Shown here one piece after another: positions 16,304 to 24,077 of a stretch of DNA of 64,000 nt; position 1 is the first letter of the stretch, and each line of letters opens with the position of its first letter. The stretch spans positions 1-64,000 of the forward strand of contig CACXQV010000005.1 of NCBI GenBank assembly GCA_902769875.1. Direction: 5' to 3'. A program made the translations under genes and the position numbers. The notes below the pieces were generated by a model that saw nothing but the letters and a program-made list of their open reading frames with translations, was not told the DNA's origin and searched no databases. The stretch is from an uncultured Bacteroidia bacterium (GTDB lineage: Bacteria > Bacteroidota > Bacteroidia > Bacteroidales > F082).

Positions 16304-16864
16304 CACCGTGAGAATATCCTTCGACTTCAGTTCTGTCAAGTCGTCGATTTTCTTGATGTATTTGTCCGTAAGTTTCTGGATTTCTTCCTGTAAGAGCTTC
16401 GACTCATCCTCGGAAATCACGTCTTTTTCGAGTTTCTTGGCGTCGTCGTTGGCGTTGCGGCGTATGCCCCGGATGCCCACTTTGGCTTCCTCGGCGGCAT
16501 TCTTGGTGCGTTTCACCAGTTCGCGGCGGCGTTCCTCGGTCAAGGCGGGCACTGTGATACGCAAAATCTCGCCGTTGTTGATGGGATTGAAGCCCAAGTT
16601 GGCGTTCATGATGGCCTTGGCGATGTTGTTCAGTGCGCTCTTGTCGAAGGGTTGCACCACAATCATGCGGGCGTCGGTGCAGCCGATGTTGGAGGTCTGT
16701 TCGATGGGTACTGTCGTGCCGTAGTATTCAACCATAACGCCGTTCAGCATGGCTGGACTGGCTTTGCCTGCCCTGATGCCTTGGAATTCGTGCTCCAAGT
16801 GCTTGATGGTGTTGTCCATGCTTTCAGTGGCTTCGTCTAATACAAATTGAGAATCTTCTGTCAT
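16301..16864 (-). CDS. frr: Ribosome recycling factor
   Basis: Splits the post-termination ribosome together with EF-G. The 187-residue protein has the three-helix bundle and beta domain pattern of RRF: FQGIRAGKASPAMLNGVMVEY near 30-50, PFDKSALNNIAKAI, GFNPINNGEILRITVPALTEERRRELVK, and GIRGIRRNANDD near 130. Length is standard. It is convergent with ddl and has a palindromic element in place of a spacer. In many Bacteroidota frr is next to pyrH; here they are separated by about 3 kb that holds a GT39-like gene and two small genes. Confidence 0.96.
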   Translation of the reverse strand: MTEDSQFVLDEATESMDNTIKHLEHEFQGIRAGKASPAMLNGVMVEYYGTTVPIEQTSNIGCTDARMIVVQPFDKSALNNIAKAIMNANLGFNPINNGEILRITVPALTEERRRELVKRTKNAAEEAKVGIRGIRRNANDDAKKLEKDVISEDESKLLQEEIQKLTDKYIKKIDDLTELKSKDILTV

Positions 16865-16903
16865 AGTTTTTAGAATTTGGGTGCAAAAATAGTAAAAAAT
16901 ACG

Positions 16904-17107
16904 TTAATGCATCATTTCATAGTGTTTTTCAAGAGCGGCAAGCATCTTTTGTTTCAATTCCTCAATGGGGTGATGCACTTTTCCCCTGTTTGGATTGTGC
17001 AAATCGCGCTCAATGGATGCCTCCCAATAGGCTCGCTCTTCTGGAGTCAATTCGTCCTGGATGGTGGTGACATCGATTTCCTCCCCTATGTCAATGAATG
17101 TACTCAT
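16904..17107 (-). CDS. Small hypothetical protein, 67 residues
   Basis: Begins MSTFIDIGEEIDVTTIQDEL and is acidic at the start, basic and His-rich near the end (NRGKVHHPIEELKQKMLAAL). It is predicted soluble and helical, without signal peptide or known motif. Its size and charge layout resemble small antitoxins, but no toxin gene lies next to it. The frame is open to 17140; the ATG at 17107 is preferred because the longer version overlaps a TACATTTTG-type promoter box. Function unknown. Confidence 0.5.
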   Translation of the reverse strand: MSTFIDIGEEIDVTTIQDELTPEERAYWEASIERDLHNPNRGKVHHPIEELKQKMLAALEKHYEMMH

Positions 17108-17206
17108 CGTTTCTGCGTTTTTACATTGCAAAATGTACACAAAACTTGAATGATGGCTGAGATTTTTTTTGAGTTGGTGAGCCTTCTGCTATGTTGAATC
17201 TAAGCT

Positions 17207-17812
17207 TTACCATTCAAGGCTGAAGACCAAGGATACGCTTGAGATGTTTTCTCGGGTGTCGTAGTAGTAGCCGGATTGTCCTCCCATTCCCATCAGATTC
17301 ATCTGGTAATGTGTGACGGTTAGGTCGCTGTAATAGGTGGCTACCGCCATCAAGTTAAAGGCTATGCTGCTATTTGTGGCAAAGCGTACGCCAAAACCCA
17401 GGTCGCCGTATGCGCCGAAGCCGTTGTCTTTCGAGGTCATTTGTGTGGTCAAATTCTCGCGTGACATTGGGACATAGTAGGCTCCGCCCCTGACTCTTAC
17501 CACAGGACTCACCTTATTGGTAGTGAAGATGTAGTGGAACGCTCCGTAAAACGGGATGACCGTCGGGTGGTTGAAACTGACGTTCACCCCTGCGCCTATG
17601 CCGCCGAAGATTTTGCTGGTGAACTGATACCCGTGAGTGGTGGACAGTTGGGAATTCACCAAACTTAAGTTATAGGCTAAACCACATGCTGAGCCTACTT
17701 CGAAGAAACCTTGGTATCCGCTGGGAACGCGGAATGCCTTTTCATTGTTGTCTTGTGCAAATGCCGTAAAGGTCATTAACAAGAGGGCAATAGCCAAAAA
17801 TGTCTTTTTCAT
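17207..17812 (-). CDS. Outer-membrane beta-barrel family protein
   Basis: 201 residues with a clear signal peptide (MKKTFLAIALLLMTFTAFAQ) and a mature part made of alternating strands rich in Gly, Tyr and Phe, ending SLVFSLEW with a terminal aromatic residue, the signal for barrel assembly. This matches the eight-strand small outer-membrane proteins common in Bacteroidota. Ligand or role cannot be told. It is transcribed alone; the GT39-like gene upstream ends 62 bases before it. Confidence 0.75.
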   Translation of the reverse strand: MKKTFLAIALLLMTFTAFAQDNNEKAFRVPSGYQGFFEVGSACGLAYNLSLVNSQLSTTHGYQFTSKIFGGIGAGVNVSFNHPTVIPFYGAFHYIFTTNKVSPVVRVRGGAYYVPMSRENLTTQMTSKDNGFGAYGDLGFGVRFATNSSIAFNLMAVATYYSDLTVTHYQMNLMGMGGQSGYYYDTRENISSVSLVFSLEW

Positions 17813-17874
17813 AACAAATTAGTTTAATGTTACGGAAAGAAAAATTTGCAAAAACTATACCAAAATGTACTTTC

Positions 17875-19770
17875 TTAGTTTAATGGTTCATAAAGCCCCG
17901 TCAAAACTCGGCTTTTCTTCGTGGTGTAATAGCTTATTTTGTTGAGCATCAGCGGCGATTTGCCTTGGTTCCAAAGGTAGGTCTTGACGGTTTTTCCCGT
18001 TGGCGAGAGGCCGTTGCCGAAATTGACGGCATCGGCAATGATGTTGTCGCCTGGCGCGAATTGGCCGTCGTCGGCTATTGAACCGTGCCAAAGGACGAGG
18101 GAATCGGTTTCGGCATCGTGAATCTCGATGACTAACATGCAATTGCTGATTTCCAAGTCGTTATGGATGTTTGCGACGATGCCAAGAATGTCAATGTCAT
18201 CGGGTAAGGAATCGCAGGAGAGCAAGCTTGCGCGCCCCCATTCTTGACCTTCTGAATACGGATAGGGTGTTCCGTCTAATGTATTGAGCATATATTGGCT
18301 TCCGGGAAGCGGTCTTTTGCTCAAGGTGAGGTAACGTGATGTAAACCAGTCTTTTTTCCCTATCAAATACGGGTAATTTGCCACGGCAATGACTTCCCAA
18401 ACAGGACCTGCATAATCGGTCCAGCCGAAGCCGAGCATCGGTGTTTCTTCGTGTTCGTTGAGCCATTGGTTGAAGTCGTGCAGGCTGTTGTCGCGGCTGA
18501 AGACGATGCGGTTTCCGATGCCCGTAGGCGCTTGGTAATACTCGGCTGCCTCGCGGATGCCCGTCCAAGTGGCAAATTGCACTTGTTCGCCGTATTGTTT
18601 CACGTCCTCTTGCATTTCAATGGCGATTTGGTCGTAGCCTTGATGGTACATGTTGCGATAATATTGCCTCGTGTTGATGAGCGAAACGAAACCGATGAAA
18701 AGCAGGGAAATCACGGCGACAACGGTCTGCACGGGGGCAAGTGTGCGACTTTTGAAGAACGAAAACGCCGCGATGATGAGGAAAGGATAGCAGAACAACA
18801 GGGTGCTGAACTGGATGATTGGCTCGCGCACAAGCGAATACACAAACGCCAAGAGGAAGATGACGACAAACCAAGCCGCGCCTACCCAACGCATCGGGAC
18901 GCTTTGCCTTTTGTAATGGCCTACGATGAAAGGCAGGATGACAAGAATGCCTGTGGCAAATATGAAAAGGTAGTCGTAGTTCATCGTATATTGCAGGAAA
19001 TCAAGCAAGAACGATGATTTTGGCGCGGAAAGCCAACCGCCGACACCGCCATTGAGGAACAACTGCCGATAGAAAATGGGCAGGTTGGGACTGAAAAGCA
19101 ACAGGGCGCCCAAACCACTGAGCCAGTAGCTTTTGCACCGCTCTTTGGGCAAAAAGAAAAGTCCGGTAAGGAAAACGAGACCTGCCTGGGCAATGGAAAA
19201 GGCGTGCATCATGGCGGCGAGCCACGAGGAAAGCGCAAAGCCTATCCATAGCCGCAGCGAGGGCTTCTTGACATCGAAAAGAACGCGATTCCAGAAGTAG
19301 ACCTGCAAAAGCACGAAGAACAGCCCCGCCGAATAAGGTCGCGCCAATTGGCTGTAGAACACCGTGAACTCGCTGACGGCAAAAAAAGCCGCCGACAGCA
19401 AGCCGACTTTTCGGTTGAACCACTGCCGCCCTATAATATAAATAAGGTATACGGAGCCGATGCCCATCAGCACGAAAGGCAGCTTGACCCATAAGGCGTT
19501 CCAACCAAAAACCTTGGCCCAGTAGTAAAGAAACACCTGCACGCCTGCCGGATGCGCATCGGGAGCCACGCCTTGTTGTATCAGGTCGCGGAAGCTGTCG
19601 AAGCTGAGTCGTGTCATCGCACTGAACTCGTCGTGCATAAACGGCACTTGGCCGAGTTTCCATAGCCTCAAAACCGCTGCCACTAACATGATGACGGCTA
19701 TGAGAATGTGGTCGATCCTTTTGCTCGACGCATTGTGGATCTTGCGTAAATGATGCTTTCGGTCGCTCAT
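17875..19770 (-). CDS. Polytopic GT-C glycosyltransferase, family 39-like
   Basis: 631 residues with about ten membrane helices in the first 360 positions and a soluble periplasmic C-terminal third. The first extracytoplasmic loop has FMHDEFSAMTR near 44-54, the acidic residue pair typical of GT39/PMT and ArnT-like transferases, and later SQLARPYSAGLFF, a conserved GT39 pattern. Such enzymes move a sugar from a polyprenyl phosphate donor to a protein or lipid in the periplasm. Bacteroidota O-glycosylate exported proteins, so protein glycosylation is one option; lipid A or other lipid modification is another. The MITE-like element lies just upstream. Confidence 0.75.
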   Translation of the reverse strand: MSDRKHHLRKIHNASSKRIDHILIAVIMLVAAVLRLWKLGQVPFMHDEFSAMTRLSFDSFRDLIQQGVAPDAHPAGVQVFLYYWAKVFGWNALWVKLPFVLMGIGSVYLIYIIGRQWFNRKVGLLSAAFFAVSEFTVFYSQLARPYSAGLFFVLLQVYFWNRVLFDVKKPSLRLWIGFALSSWLAAMMHAFSIAQAGLVFLTGLFFLPKERCKSYWLSGLGALLLFSPNLPIFYRQLFLNGGVGGWLSAPKSSFLLDFLQYTMNYDYLFIFATGILVILPFIVGHYKRQSVPMRWVGAAWFVVIFLLAFVYSLVREPIIQFSTLLFCYPFLIIAAFSFFKSRTLAPVQTVVAVISLLFIGFVSLINTRQYYRNMYHQGYDQIAIEMQEDVKQYGEQVQFATWTGIREAAEYYQAPTGIGNRIVFSRDNSLHDFNQWLNEHEETPMLGFGWTDYAGPVWEVIAVANYPYLIGKKDWFTSRYLTLSKRPLPGSQYMLNTLDGTPYPYSEGQEWGRASLLSCDSLPDDIDILGIVANIHNDLEISNCMLVIEIHDAETDSLVLWHGSIADDGQFAPGDNIIADAVNFGNGLSPTGKTVKTYLWNQGKSPLMLNKISYYTTKKSRVLTGLYEPLN

Positions 19771-19785
19771 CAGTTGTGATTATTT

Positions 19786-19953
19786 AACTACGGATTGAAC
19801 GGATTTTGCGGATTCGTTTATGAATTATTTGGATGCAAGCATCCCATTTTTACGGGTAGGCTACCGCTTTATGGTTCCAAAATCTGTAAAATTCGCAGCC
19901 TTGGCTGCAAAATTATCCAATCCAGTCCGTTCAATCTGTGTAATCCGTAGTTT
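19786..19953. repeat. MITE-like inverted repeat element, copy B (about 168 bp)
   Basis: Starts AACTACGGATTGAACGGATT and ends with AATCCGTAGTT, so the outermost 11 bases are a perfect inverted pair. It shares ends, length class and inner pieces such as AAAATCTGTAAA with copy A at 2776-2937. It lies between the GT39-like start and the pyrH stop and carries no supported gene. Confidence 0.7.
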
Positions 19954-19955
19954 TT

Positions 19956-20663
19956 TTACTTCGTCACTAACGTTCCAATGTTCTCGCCGCGAAGCACTTT
20001 CAGCAGATTGCCTCGTGTGTTCATGTCGAAGACGTACATCGGCATATCGTTTTCCTTGCACATCGTGAAGGCGGTCATGTCCATCACCTTCAGGTTGCGC
20101 TGGTAGGCTTCGTCGTAGGTGATGTGCTCGAACTTGGTCGCGGTGGGGTCTTTTTCAGGGTCGGCGGTGTAGATGCCGTCCACGCGGGTGCCTTTCAGGA
20201 TGATGTCGGCCTTGATTTCAACCGCACGGAGGGCGGAGCCTGTGTCGGTGGTGAAGAAGGGATTGCCCGTGCCGGCACCCATCACCACGATGTGGCCTTC
20301 CTCAAGCAGGCGGATGGCCTTTGCGCTGCTCATCGTGTCGGCGATGCGGTCGATGTAAAGGCCTGCCAAAAGCGTGGCTTTCTGTCCCTTGCTCTGCAAG
20401 GTGGATTGCATGGCCATCGAGTTGATGACGGTGGCGAGCATACCCATATAGTCGCCTTGGATGCGGTCCATGCCTTTCGAGGCACCTTGCAGGCCGCGAT
20501 AAATGTTGCCACCGCCGATAACGATGCCGATTTGCACTCCGGCCTTTGCCGCTTCGATGATTTCGTCGGCGTAGTCGTTCAGTCGTTGCGGGTCGATGCC
20601 GAATTGTTGGTTGCCCATTAGGGCCTCGCCGCTGAGTTTCAGTAATACTCGGTTGTATTTCAT
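19956..20663 (-). CDS. pyrH: UMP kinase
   Basis: Phosphorylates UMP to UDP with ATP in pyrimidine biosynthesis; a hexamer in bacteria, regulated by GTP and UTP. The 235-residue protein has KLSGEALMG at about 9-17, the GGGNIYRG phosphate loop near 51-58, TVINSMAMQSTLQ, and GTGNPFFTTDTGSALRA near 131-147. Length is standard for the amino-acid kinase fold of PyrH. A promoter box at 20736-20743 and an 8-bp tandem repeat in the leader lie upstream. Confidence 0.96.
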   Translation of the reverse strand: MKYNRVLLKLSGEALMGNQQFGIDPQRLNDYADEIIEAAKAGVQIGIVIGGGNIYRGLQGASKGMDRIQGDYMGMLATVINSMAMQSTLQSKGQKATLLAGLYIDRIADTMSSAKAIRLLEEGHIVVMGAGTGNPFFTTDTGSALRAVEIKADIILKGTRVDGIYTADPEKDPTATKFEHITYDEAYQRNLKVMDMTAFTMCKENDMPMYVFDMNTRGNLLKVLRGENIGTLVTK

Positions 20664-20676
20664 ATTCTTATGATTT

Positions 20677-20716
20677 AAGATTTCAAGATTTCAAGATTTC
20701 AAGATTTCAAGATTTC
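20677..20716. repeat. 8-bp tandem repeat in the pyrH leader
   Basis: Five consecutive units of AAGATTTC (starts 20677, 20685, 20693, 20701, 20709). The tract lies between the minus-strand -7 box of pyrH at 20736-20743 and its start codon, so slipped-strand changes would change leader length in 8-base steps. Confidence 0.85.
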
Positions 20717-20735
20717 TTGAGATTCAGTTGAGCGA

Positions 20736-20743
20736 CAAAGATA
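20736..20743 (-). promoter_or_regulatory. -7 box of pyrH
   Basis: CAAAGATA on the plus strand is TATCTTTG toward pyrH. The leader of about 65 bases contains the 8-bp repeat tract. Confidence 0.55.
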
Positions 20744-20784
20744 CGGTTTTTATGGAATAGGAAGGCAAATTTTCTCGTTTCATC

Positions 20785-20899
20785 GGAAAACGCAGTTTTT
20801 CCACCCCTAAATTTATAGGAAAACGCAGTTTTTAGAGGTTGATTTTTATAGGAAAATGCAGTTTTTTAAGGCCGAATTTTATAGGAAAACGCAGTTTTT
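20785..20899. repeat. 33-bp-phased repeat array upstream of AAA ATPase copy 2
   Basis: GGAAAACGCAGTTTTT occurs at 20785, 20818, 20851 (with one change, ATGC) and 20884, each exactly 33 bases apart. In the last three copies TTTATA precedes the core, leaving about 11 variable bases between units. The core is itself a dyad, AAAAC and GTTTT around GCA. It resembles an iteron array; it lacks the spacer length expected for CRISPR. Confidence 0.9.
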
Positions 20900-20921
20900 G
20901 TTTTGTAATTCGGTGAAAATG

Positions 20922-21039
20922 TGTCCACGAAAATGGTTTTAGCTTATTTTATGGACACTTTTTATATTCAAAATATGTCCACGAAAGTATAAAATTGTCA
21001 TTTCGTGGACATTTTTTTGTTTATTTTGTGTCCACGAAA
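20922..21039. repeat. Private dyad array upstream of AAA ATPase copy 2 (53/54-bp period)
   Basis: TGTCCACGAAA starts at 20922, 20976 and 21029 (steps 54 and 53). Inverse copies TTTTATGGACA and TTTCGTGGACA start at 20947 and 21001 (step 54). The middle pair is a perfect 12-bp inverted repeat, ATGTCCACGAAA. The last copy lies 12 bases upstream of the -7 box, in the -30 region of the promoter. Confidence 0.92.
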
Positions 21040-21051
21040 TGAAGAAATGCG

Positions 21052-21059
21052 TATCTTTG
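21052..21059 (+). promoter_or_regulatory. -7 box of AAA ATPase copy 2
   Basis: TATCTTTG, 20 bases before the ATG at 21080. The third TGTCCACGAAA copy sits just upstream of it. Confidence 0.6.
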
Positions 21060-21079
21060 CGGCGTAAAAACAATGTTTT

Positions 21080-22522
21080 ATGCAAGATATTATCGGCAGA
21101 AAATCAGAAAGAAAGGAACTTGACAGGCTTTACGAATCGGGAAGGCCTGAGTTTGTCGCGGTTTATGGCCGTCGGCGCGTGGGGAAGACATTCCTCGTCC
21201 GCGAGCATTTCTTGGGGCGTTTCGCGTTCTATCATACAGCCATTTCGCCCGCCGACTTTCAGGGCAAGAAAAAGGACTTGAAAAGGGAACAATTGCGAGC
21301 GTTTTGCTCAAGTATACAGCAATTTGGCGGCGATTGGGACGAGATGCCTAATGACTGGTTTGGGGCTTTCGCCTGCCTCCGCGAGATGTTGGAACAACGA
21401 GACGAAACTGGGCGCAAAGTGGTATTTATCGACGAATTGCCTTGGATGGACTCGGGGCGGTTGGGGTTCGTGTCGGCGCTTGAGCATTTTTGGAACAGTT
21501 GGGGGGCGGGCCGCACCGACCTGATGCTCATCGTTTGCGGCTCGGCGGCCTCGTGGATGAACGACAAAATCATCAACAACACTGGTGGACTTTATGGCCG
21601 ACTCACATACGAAATGCACCTTTCGCCGTTCAATCTGGCTGAATGTGAGCAGTTTTATGAGTCGCGGGGCATCAGTATGGACCGATATGACCAACTGCAA
21701 AGCTATATGGTGTTTGGCGGCATTCCGTATTACCTCAATTATCTCAAGCCCGAAAACAGTCTTGCGGAAAACATTGATAATCTGTTCTTTGCTAAAAACG
21801 CTCGATTGCAGAAAGAGTTTGAGCGGCTTTACGATTCCTTGTACTCCAATTCCGAGAAATATATTGAAATTGTGCGGCTGTTGGCCACCAAACGCGGCGG
21901 TTTCACGCGAAAGGAAATCGCAGAACGGACTTCGATTGCCTATAACGGACGGATTTCCAAGATGTTGCAAACTTTGGAGAAAAGCGATTTCGTTACTTCT
22001 TACACTTACTATGGCGGCAGTGCGCGGAATGTCTATTACAAATTGGTGGACAGGCTTTCGCTGTTTCATTTGGCTTTCCTTGACGGGAAGAAATTGCCTC
22101 GCCAAAGCTTTTGGACAAAAAACATCCGCACGCCCGAACTGAACACTTGGCGCGGCTTGGCTTTCGAGGAAGTGTGCTTGCTCCACGAGGCGCAAATCAA
22201 GAAGGCGTTGGGCTTTGGTGCTGTTGACGCGGTGGCAGCTCCTTGGCGTAGCAAGGCGGGCACGGCGCAGGTGGACTTGCTGTTCGACCGCAGCGACCGT
22301 GTGGTCAACCTTTGTGAGATGAAGTTCGTTTCCGATGAGTTTTCCATCGACAAGGACTATGATGCCGAACTTCGCCGCAAAGTGGAACGTTTTATCGAAG
22401 ACACTTCCTGCAAGAAATCAGTTCATTTGTCATTGGTGACCACATACGGCCTTGTCAGAGGCAAATATTCCAGTCGTTTTCAGTCGGTTATGACGATGGA
22501 CGACCTTTTCAAAGAGGATTAA
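21080..22522 (+). CDS. AAA ATPase with DUF234/PD-(D/E)XK-like C-terminal domain, copy 2
   Basis: 480 residues, the same length as copy 1 and colinear with it: MQDIIGRKSERKELDRLYES, Walker A GRRRVGKT at 30-37, Walker B VVFIDELPW from 114, GSAASWM, YMVFGGIPYYLNY, a winged-helix part with GGFTRKEIAERT, and a C-terminal AQVDLLF plus NLCEMKF, the nuclease-fold pattern. The two proteins differ at perhaps half of their positions, so the duplication is old. What differs completely is the flanking repeat: here TGTCCACGAAA on both sides. A regulatory, defence or mobile role is possible; none is shown by the sequence. Confidence 0.87.
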   Translation: MQDIIGRKSERKELDRLYESGRPEFVAVYGRRRVGKTFLVREHFLGRFAFYHTAISPADFQGKKKDLKREQLRAFCSSIQQFGGDWDEMPNDWFGAFACLREMLEQRDETGRKVVFIDELPWMDSGRLGFVSALEHFWNSWGAGRTDLMLIVCGSAASWMNDKIINNTGGLYGRLTYEMHLSPFNLAECEQFYESRGISMDRYDQLQSYMVFGGIPYYLNYLKPENSLAENIDNLFFAKNARLQKEFERLYDSLYSNSEKYIEIVRLLATKRGGFTRKEIAERTSIAYNGRISKMLQTLEKSDFVTSYTYYGGSARNVYYKLVDRLSLFHLAFLDGKKLPRQSFWTKNIRTPELNTWRGLAFEEVCLLHEAQIKKALGFGAVDAVAAPWRSKAGTAQVDLLFDRSDRVVNLCEMKFVSDEFSIDKDYDAELRRKVERFIEDTSCKKSVHLSLVTTYGLVRGKYSSRFQSVMTMDDLFKED

Positions 22523-22524
22523 TG

Positions 22525-22624
22525 TGTCCACAAAATGACTTTTTATCATTTTCGTGGACACTTTTTGTATTAGAAAAGTGTCCACAAAAGCCTAAAAATT
22601 ATGTTTCGTGGACACATTTCTGAG
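22525..22624. repeat. Private dyad array downstream of AAA ATPase copy 2
   Basis: TGTCCACAAAA starts at 22525 and 22579, 54 bases apart; TTTCGTGGACA starts at 22550 and 22614. Two inverted pairs result, with stems GTGTCCAC/GTGGACAC. The first copy begins two bases after the TAA stop codon. These are the same motif and period as upstream of the gene. Confidence 0.9.
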
Positions 22625-22697
22625 AAAAACAAAGTTTCGATTTTGAACTTGCGAACAAAAAAACTTCATTTTTCCCTTCCGTTTCATACCTTTTTCT

Positions 22698-22705
22698 TAT
22701 TTTTG
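22698..22705 (+). promoter_or_regulatory. -7 box of the ncRNA candidate
   Basis: TATTTTTG, with predicted transcription start near 22710, directly at the base of the first hairpin of the RNA. Confidence 0.5.
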
Positions 22706-22709
22706 CCGA

Positions 22710-22914
22710 TGGATTTGGCGAGCCAAGTCCGTCATATAGAAGCGTTATGCTTGTCTTGTAAGTCGAGAACCTGAGAAATTCAATGACTTAATATATTGCA
22801 AGAGGCATAGTGGCTACGCATATAGCGTGGGCTGCTATCTCATATTTGCAATATATAGGTAATTCTCAGGACCTTTGACTTAGGAATGTGGCATACAGTT
22901 CCACGCTTCTTTTG
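22710..22914 (+). ncRNA. Structured non-coding RNA candidate (6S-like or Bacteroidales-1-like)
   Basis: About 205 bases with extensive pairing and no frame. A 5' hairpin pairs GGATTTGGC with GCCAAGTCC. A long extended hairpin follows: TAAGTC (22759) with GACTTA (22877), an internal loop, CCTGAGAAATT (22770) with AATTCTCAGG (22861), then ATATATTGCAA (about 22791) with TTGCAATATAT (22846), then GCATAG/CTATC and ACGC/GCGT. A 3' hairpin pairs GTGG with CCAC and runs into TTCTTTT. A long, bulged rod with its own promoter is typical of 6S RNA; I cannot confirm the family by eye. Confidence 0.55.
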
Positions 22915-22983
22915 TCGTAACCAAATGGGGAACAGAGGATTCTCCTGCGCTTCTGGGACTGGAAGCCGAAACAATACTTTGGG

Positions 22984-23454
22984 ATGAAAAAAGCATTCTT
23001 GATGATTTTGGCATTAACAGTGTGTTTCAACTTGTTTTGCCAAACAAAAAACATGGAAGATGAAGTCTCTAAAGGAAATTCGTTTTCAGACGCTGTTGCT
23101 CCGAAGGAAAAATCAGCACCCATAAACGGAGATTCTCTTTCCCTAATGGAGTTACAACAACTCAATATGCAATTGAGAGAAATGAATGTACAGATTGCAG
23201 ATTACCGTACTGATATAGCAGTAATGGCTCATCGTCGTCAATCCGCTTTGATACAGGGTATTATTGGAACTACTGCAACAACATTAGGAGTGCTTTCGTT
23301 GACAGATAGACACCACGATGACTCTGTGTATATTCCAATAGTTGCTGGAGGTGTGTTGTGTATCACTAGTGTAATCACATGGATATGCTCTTATACCCCA
23401 TTGGCCAATAGCAAAGTGAAAGTAACGCCAAAAGGTGTTGTTTACAAGTTCTGA
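22984..23454 (+). CDS. Exported hypothetical protein with coiled coil
   Basis: 156 residues: signal peptide (MKKAFLMILALTVCFNLFCQ), a polar region with a coiled-coil stretch LMELQQLNMQLREMNVQIAD near 54-73, then two hydrophobic segments (ALIQGIIGTTATTLGVLSL and YIPIVAGGVLCITSVITWI) that may cross a membrane. I recognise no family. Base composition is more AT-rich than the housekeeping genes around it. It follows the ncRNA candidate by 70 bases on the same strand and is closed by a hairpin terminator at 23504-23542. Confidence 0.6.
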   Translation: MKKAFLMILALTVCFNLFCQTKNMEDEVSKGNSFSDAVAPKEKSAPINGDSLSLMELQQLNMQLREMNVQIADYRTDIAVMAHRRQSALIQGIIGTTATTLGVLSLTDRHHDDSVYIPIVAGGVLCITSVITWICSYTPLANSKVKVTPKGVVYKF

Positions 23455-23503
23455 TTTGATATCATTTGAAAGTCTATTCAAAGGTGATTTTGTTCGAATC
23501 ATT

Positions 23504-23602
23504 AAAAACCGAGCGAACCCCACCAGATTCCGCTCGGTTTTTATTAGGGTGAGCAACGGTTATTCAACTCTTTCCAAGTGTCTGTGGCAGTTCTTGAAAC
23601 GA
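23504..23602. repeat. Diverged copy of the secA 3' end and terminator
   Basis: AAAAACCGAGCG and CGCTCGGTTTTT form a terminator hairpin almost identical to the one at 24078-24117. The similarity continues into TTATTC and GTGGCA positions that match the last codons of secA on the minus strand. The copy is about 70 percent similar over roughly 95 bases by hand alignment and lies on the far side of the regulator remnant. Confidence 0.6.
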
Positions 23603-23627
23603 AAACCAACCTTTCGAGTCTTCTGTC

Positions 23628-24044
23628 TTGCATCGTTTTTTGGCTTCTTTGTCTGAAGTGTTGTCCCAAGATGTGTCCCAAGATACCGATTTGGATTTCA
23701 GTAAATTACAATTTTTGTCCCGAAATGTGTCCCAAGATGTGTCCCAAGATATGTCCCAAGATGTGTCCCAAGATGACGAAAACATTTTGGCGGACTGGCT
23801 CAACACAAATTCCACGAAGCAGGTATGGTCGATTCTCAAACTTGCAGCCGAACCATCCGAAATGCGACAACTGCAAGAAACAGTGGGAGAAACCAACAAG
23901 CGCCGTTTTGCCTTGAAATACATCAAACCCCTTATCTCCATAGGCTGGCTTGAAATGACCATTCCTGACAAGCCTACGAGCAAACTTCAGAGATACCGCC
24001 TAACCACCCAAGGGAAACACATTCTTTCCATAATAGGGAAATAG
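23628..24044 (+). pseudogene. Remnant of an AlbA_2-type ATP-binding regulator (C-terminal part)
   Basis: 138 residues in an open frame that lack any ATP-binding or AlbA domain. The N-terminal half is a tandem repeat of VSQD (12-base unit GTGTCCCAAGAT). The C-terminal half has a winged-helix look and ends TIPDKPTSKLQRYRLTTQGK, a tail familiar from AlbA_2/RecG-like ATP-binding proteins. It therefore looks like the linker and last domain of such a gene whose front is missing. It could still be a small functional protein. It lies between two copies of the secA 3' end. Confidence 0.5.
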
Positions 24045-24077
24045 CCAATAGTTGCCAATATGAATGACAAAAACAAA

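Noticed and set aside
20785-20899. CRISPR array
   Set aside because: The 33-base period leaves only 11-17 bases between cores, and only four copies exist.
23578-23916. 112-codon open frame overlapping the regulator remnant
   Set aside because: It reads the 12-base repeat in another frame as repeated MCPK; the VSQD frame leads into a domain-like C-terminus.
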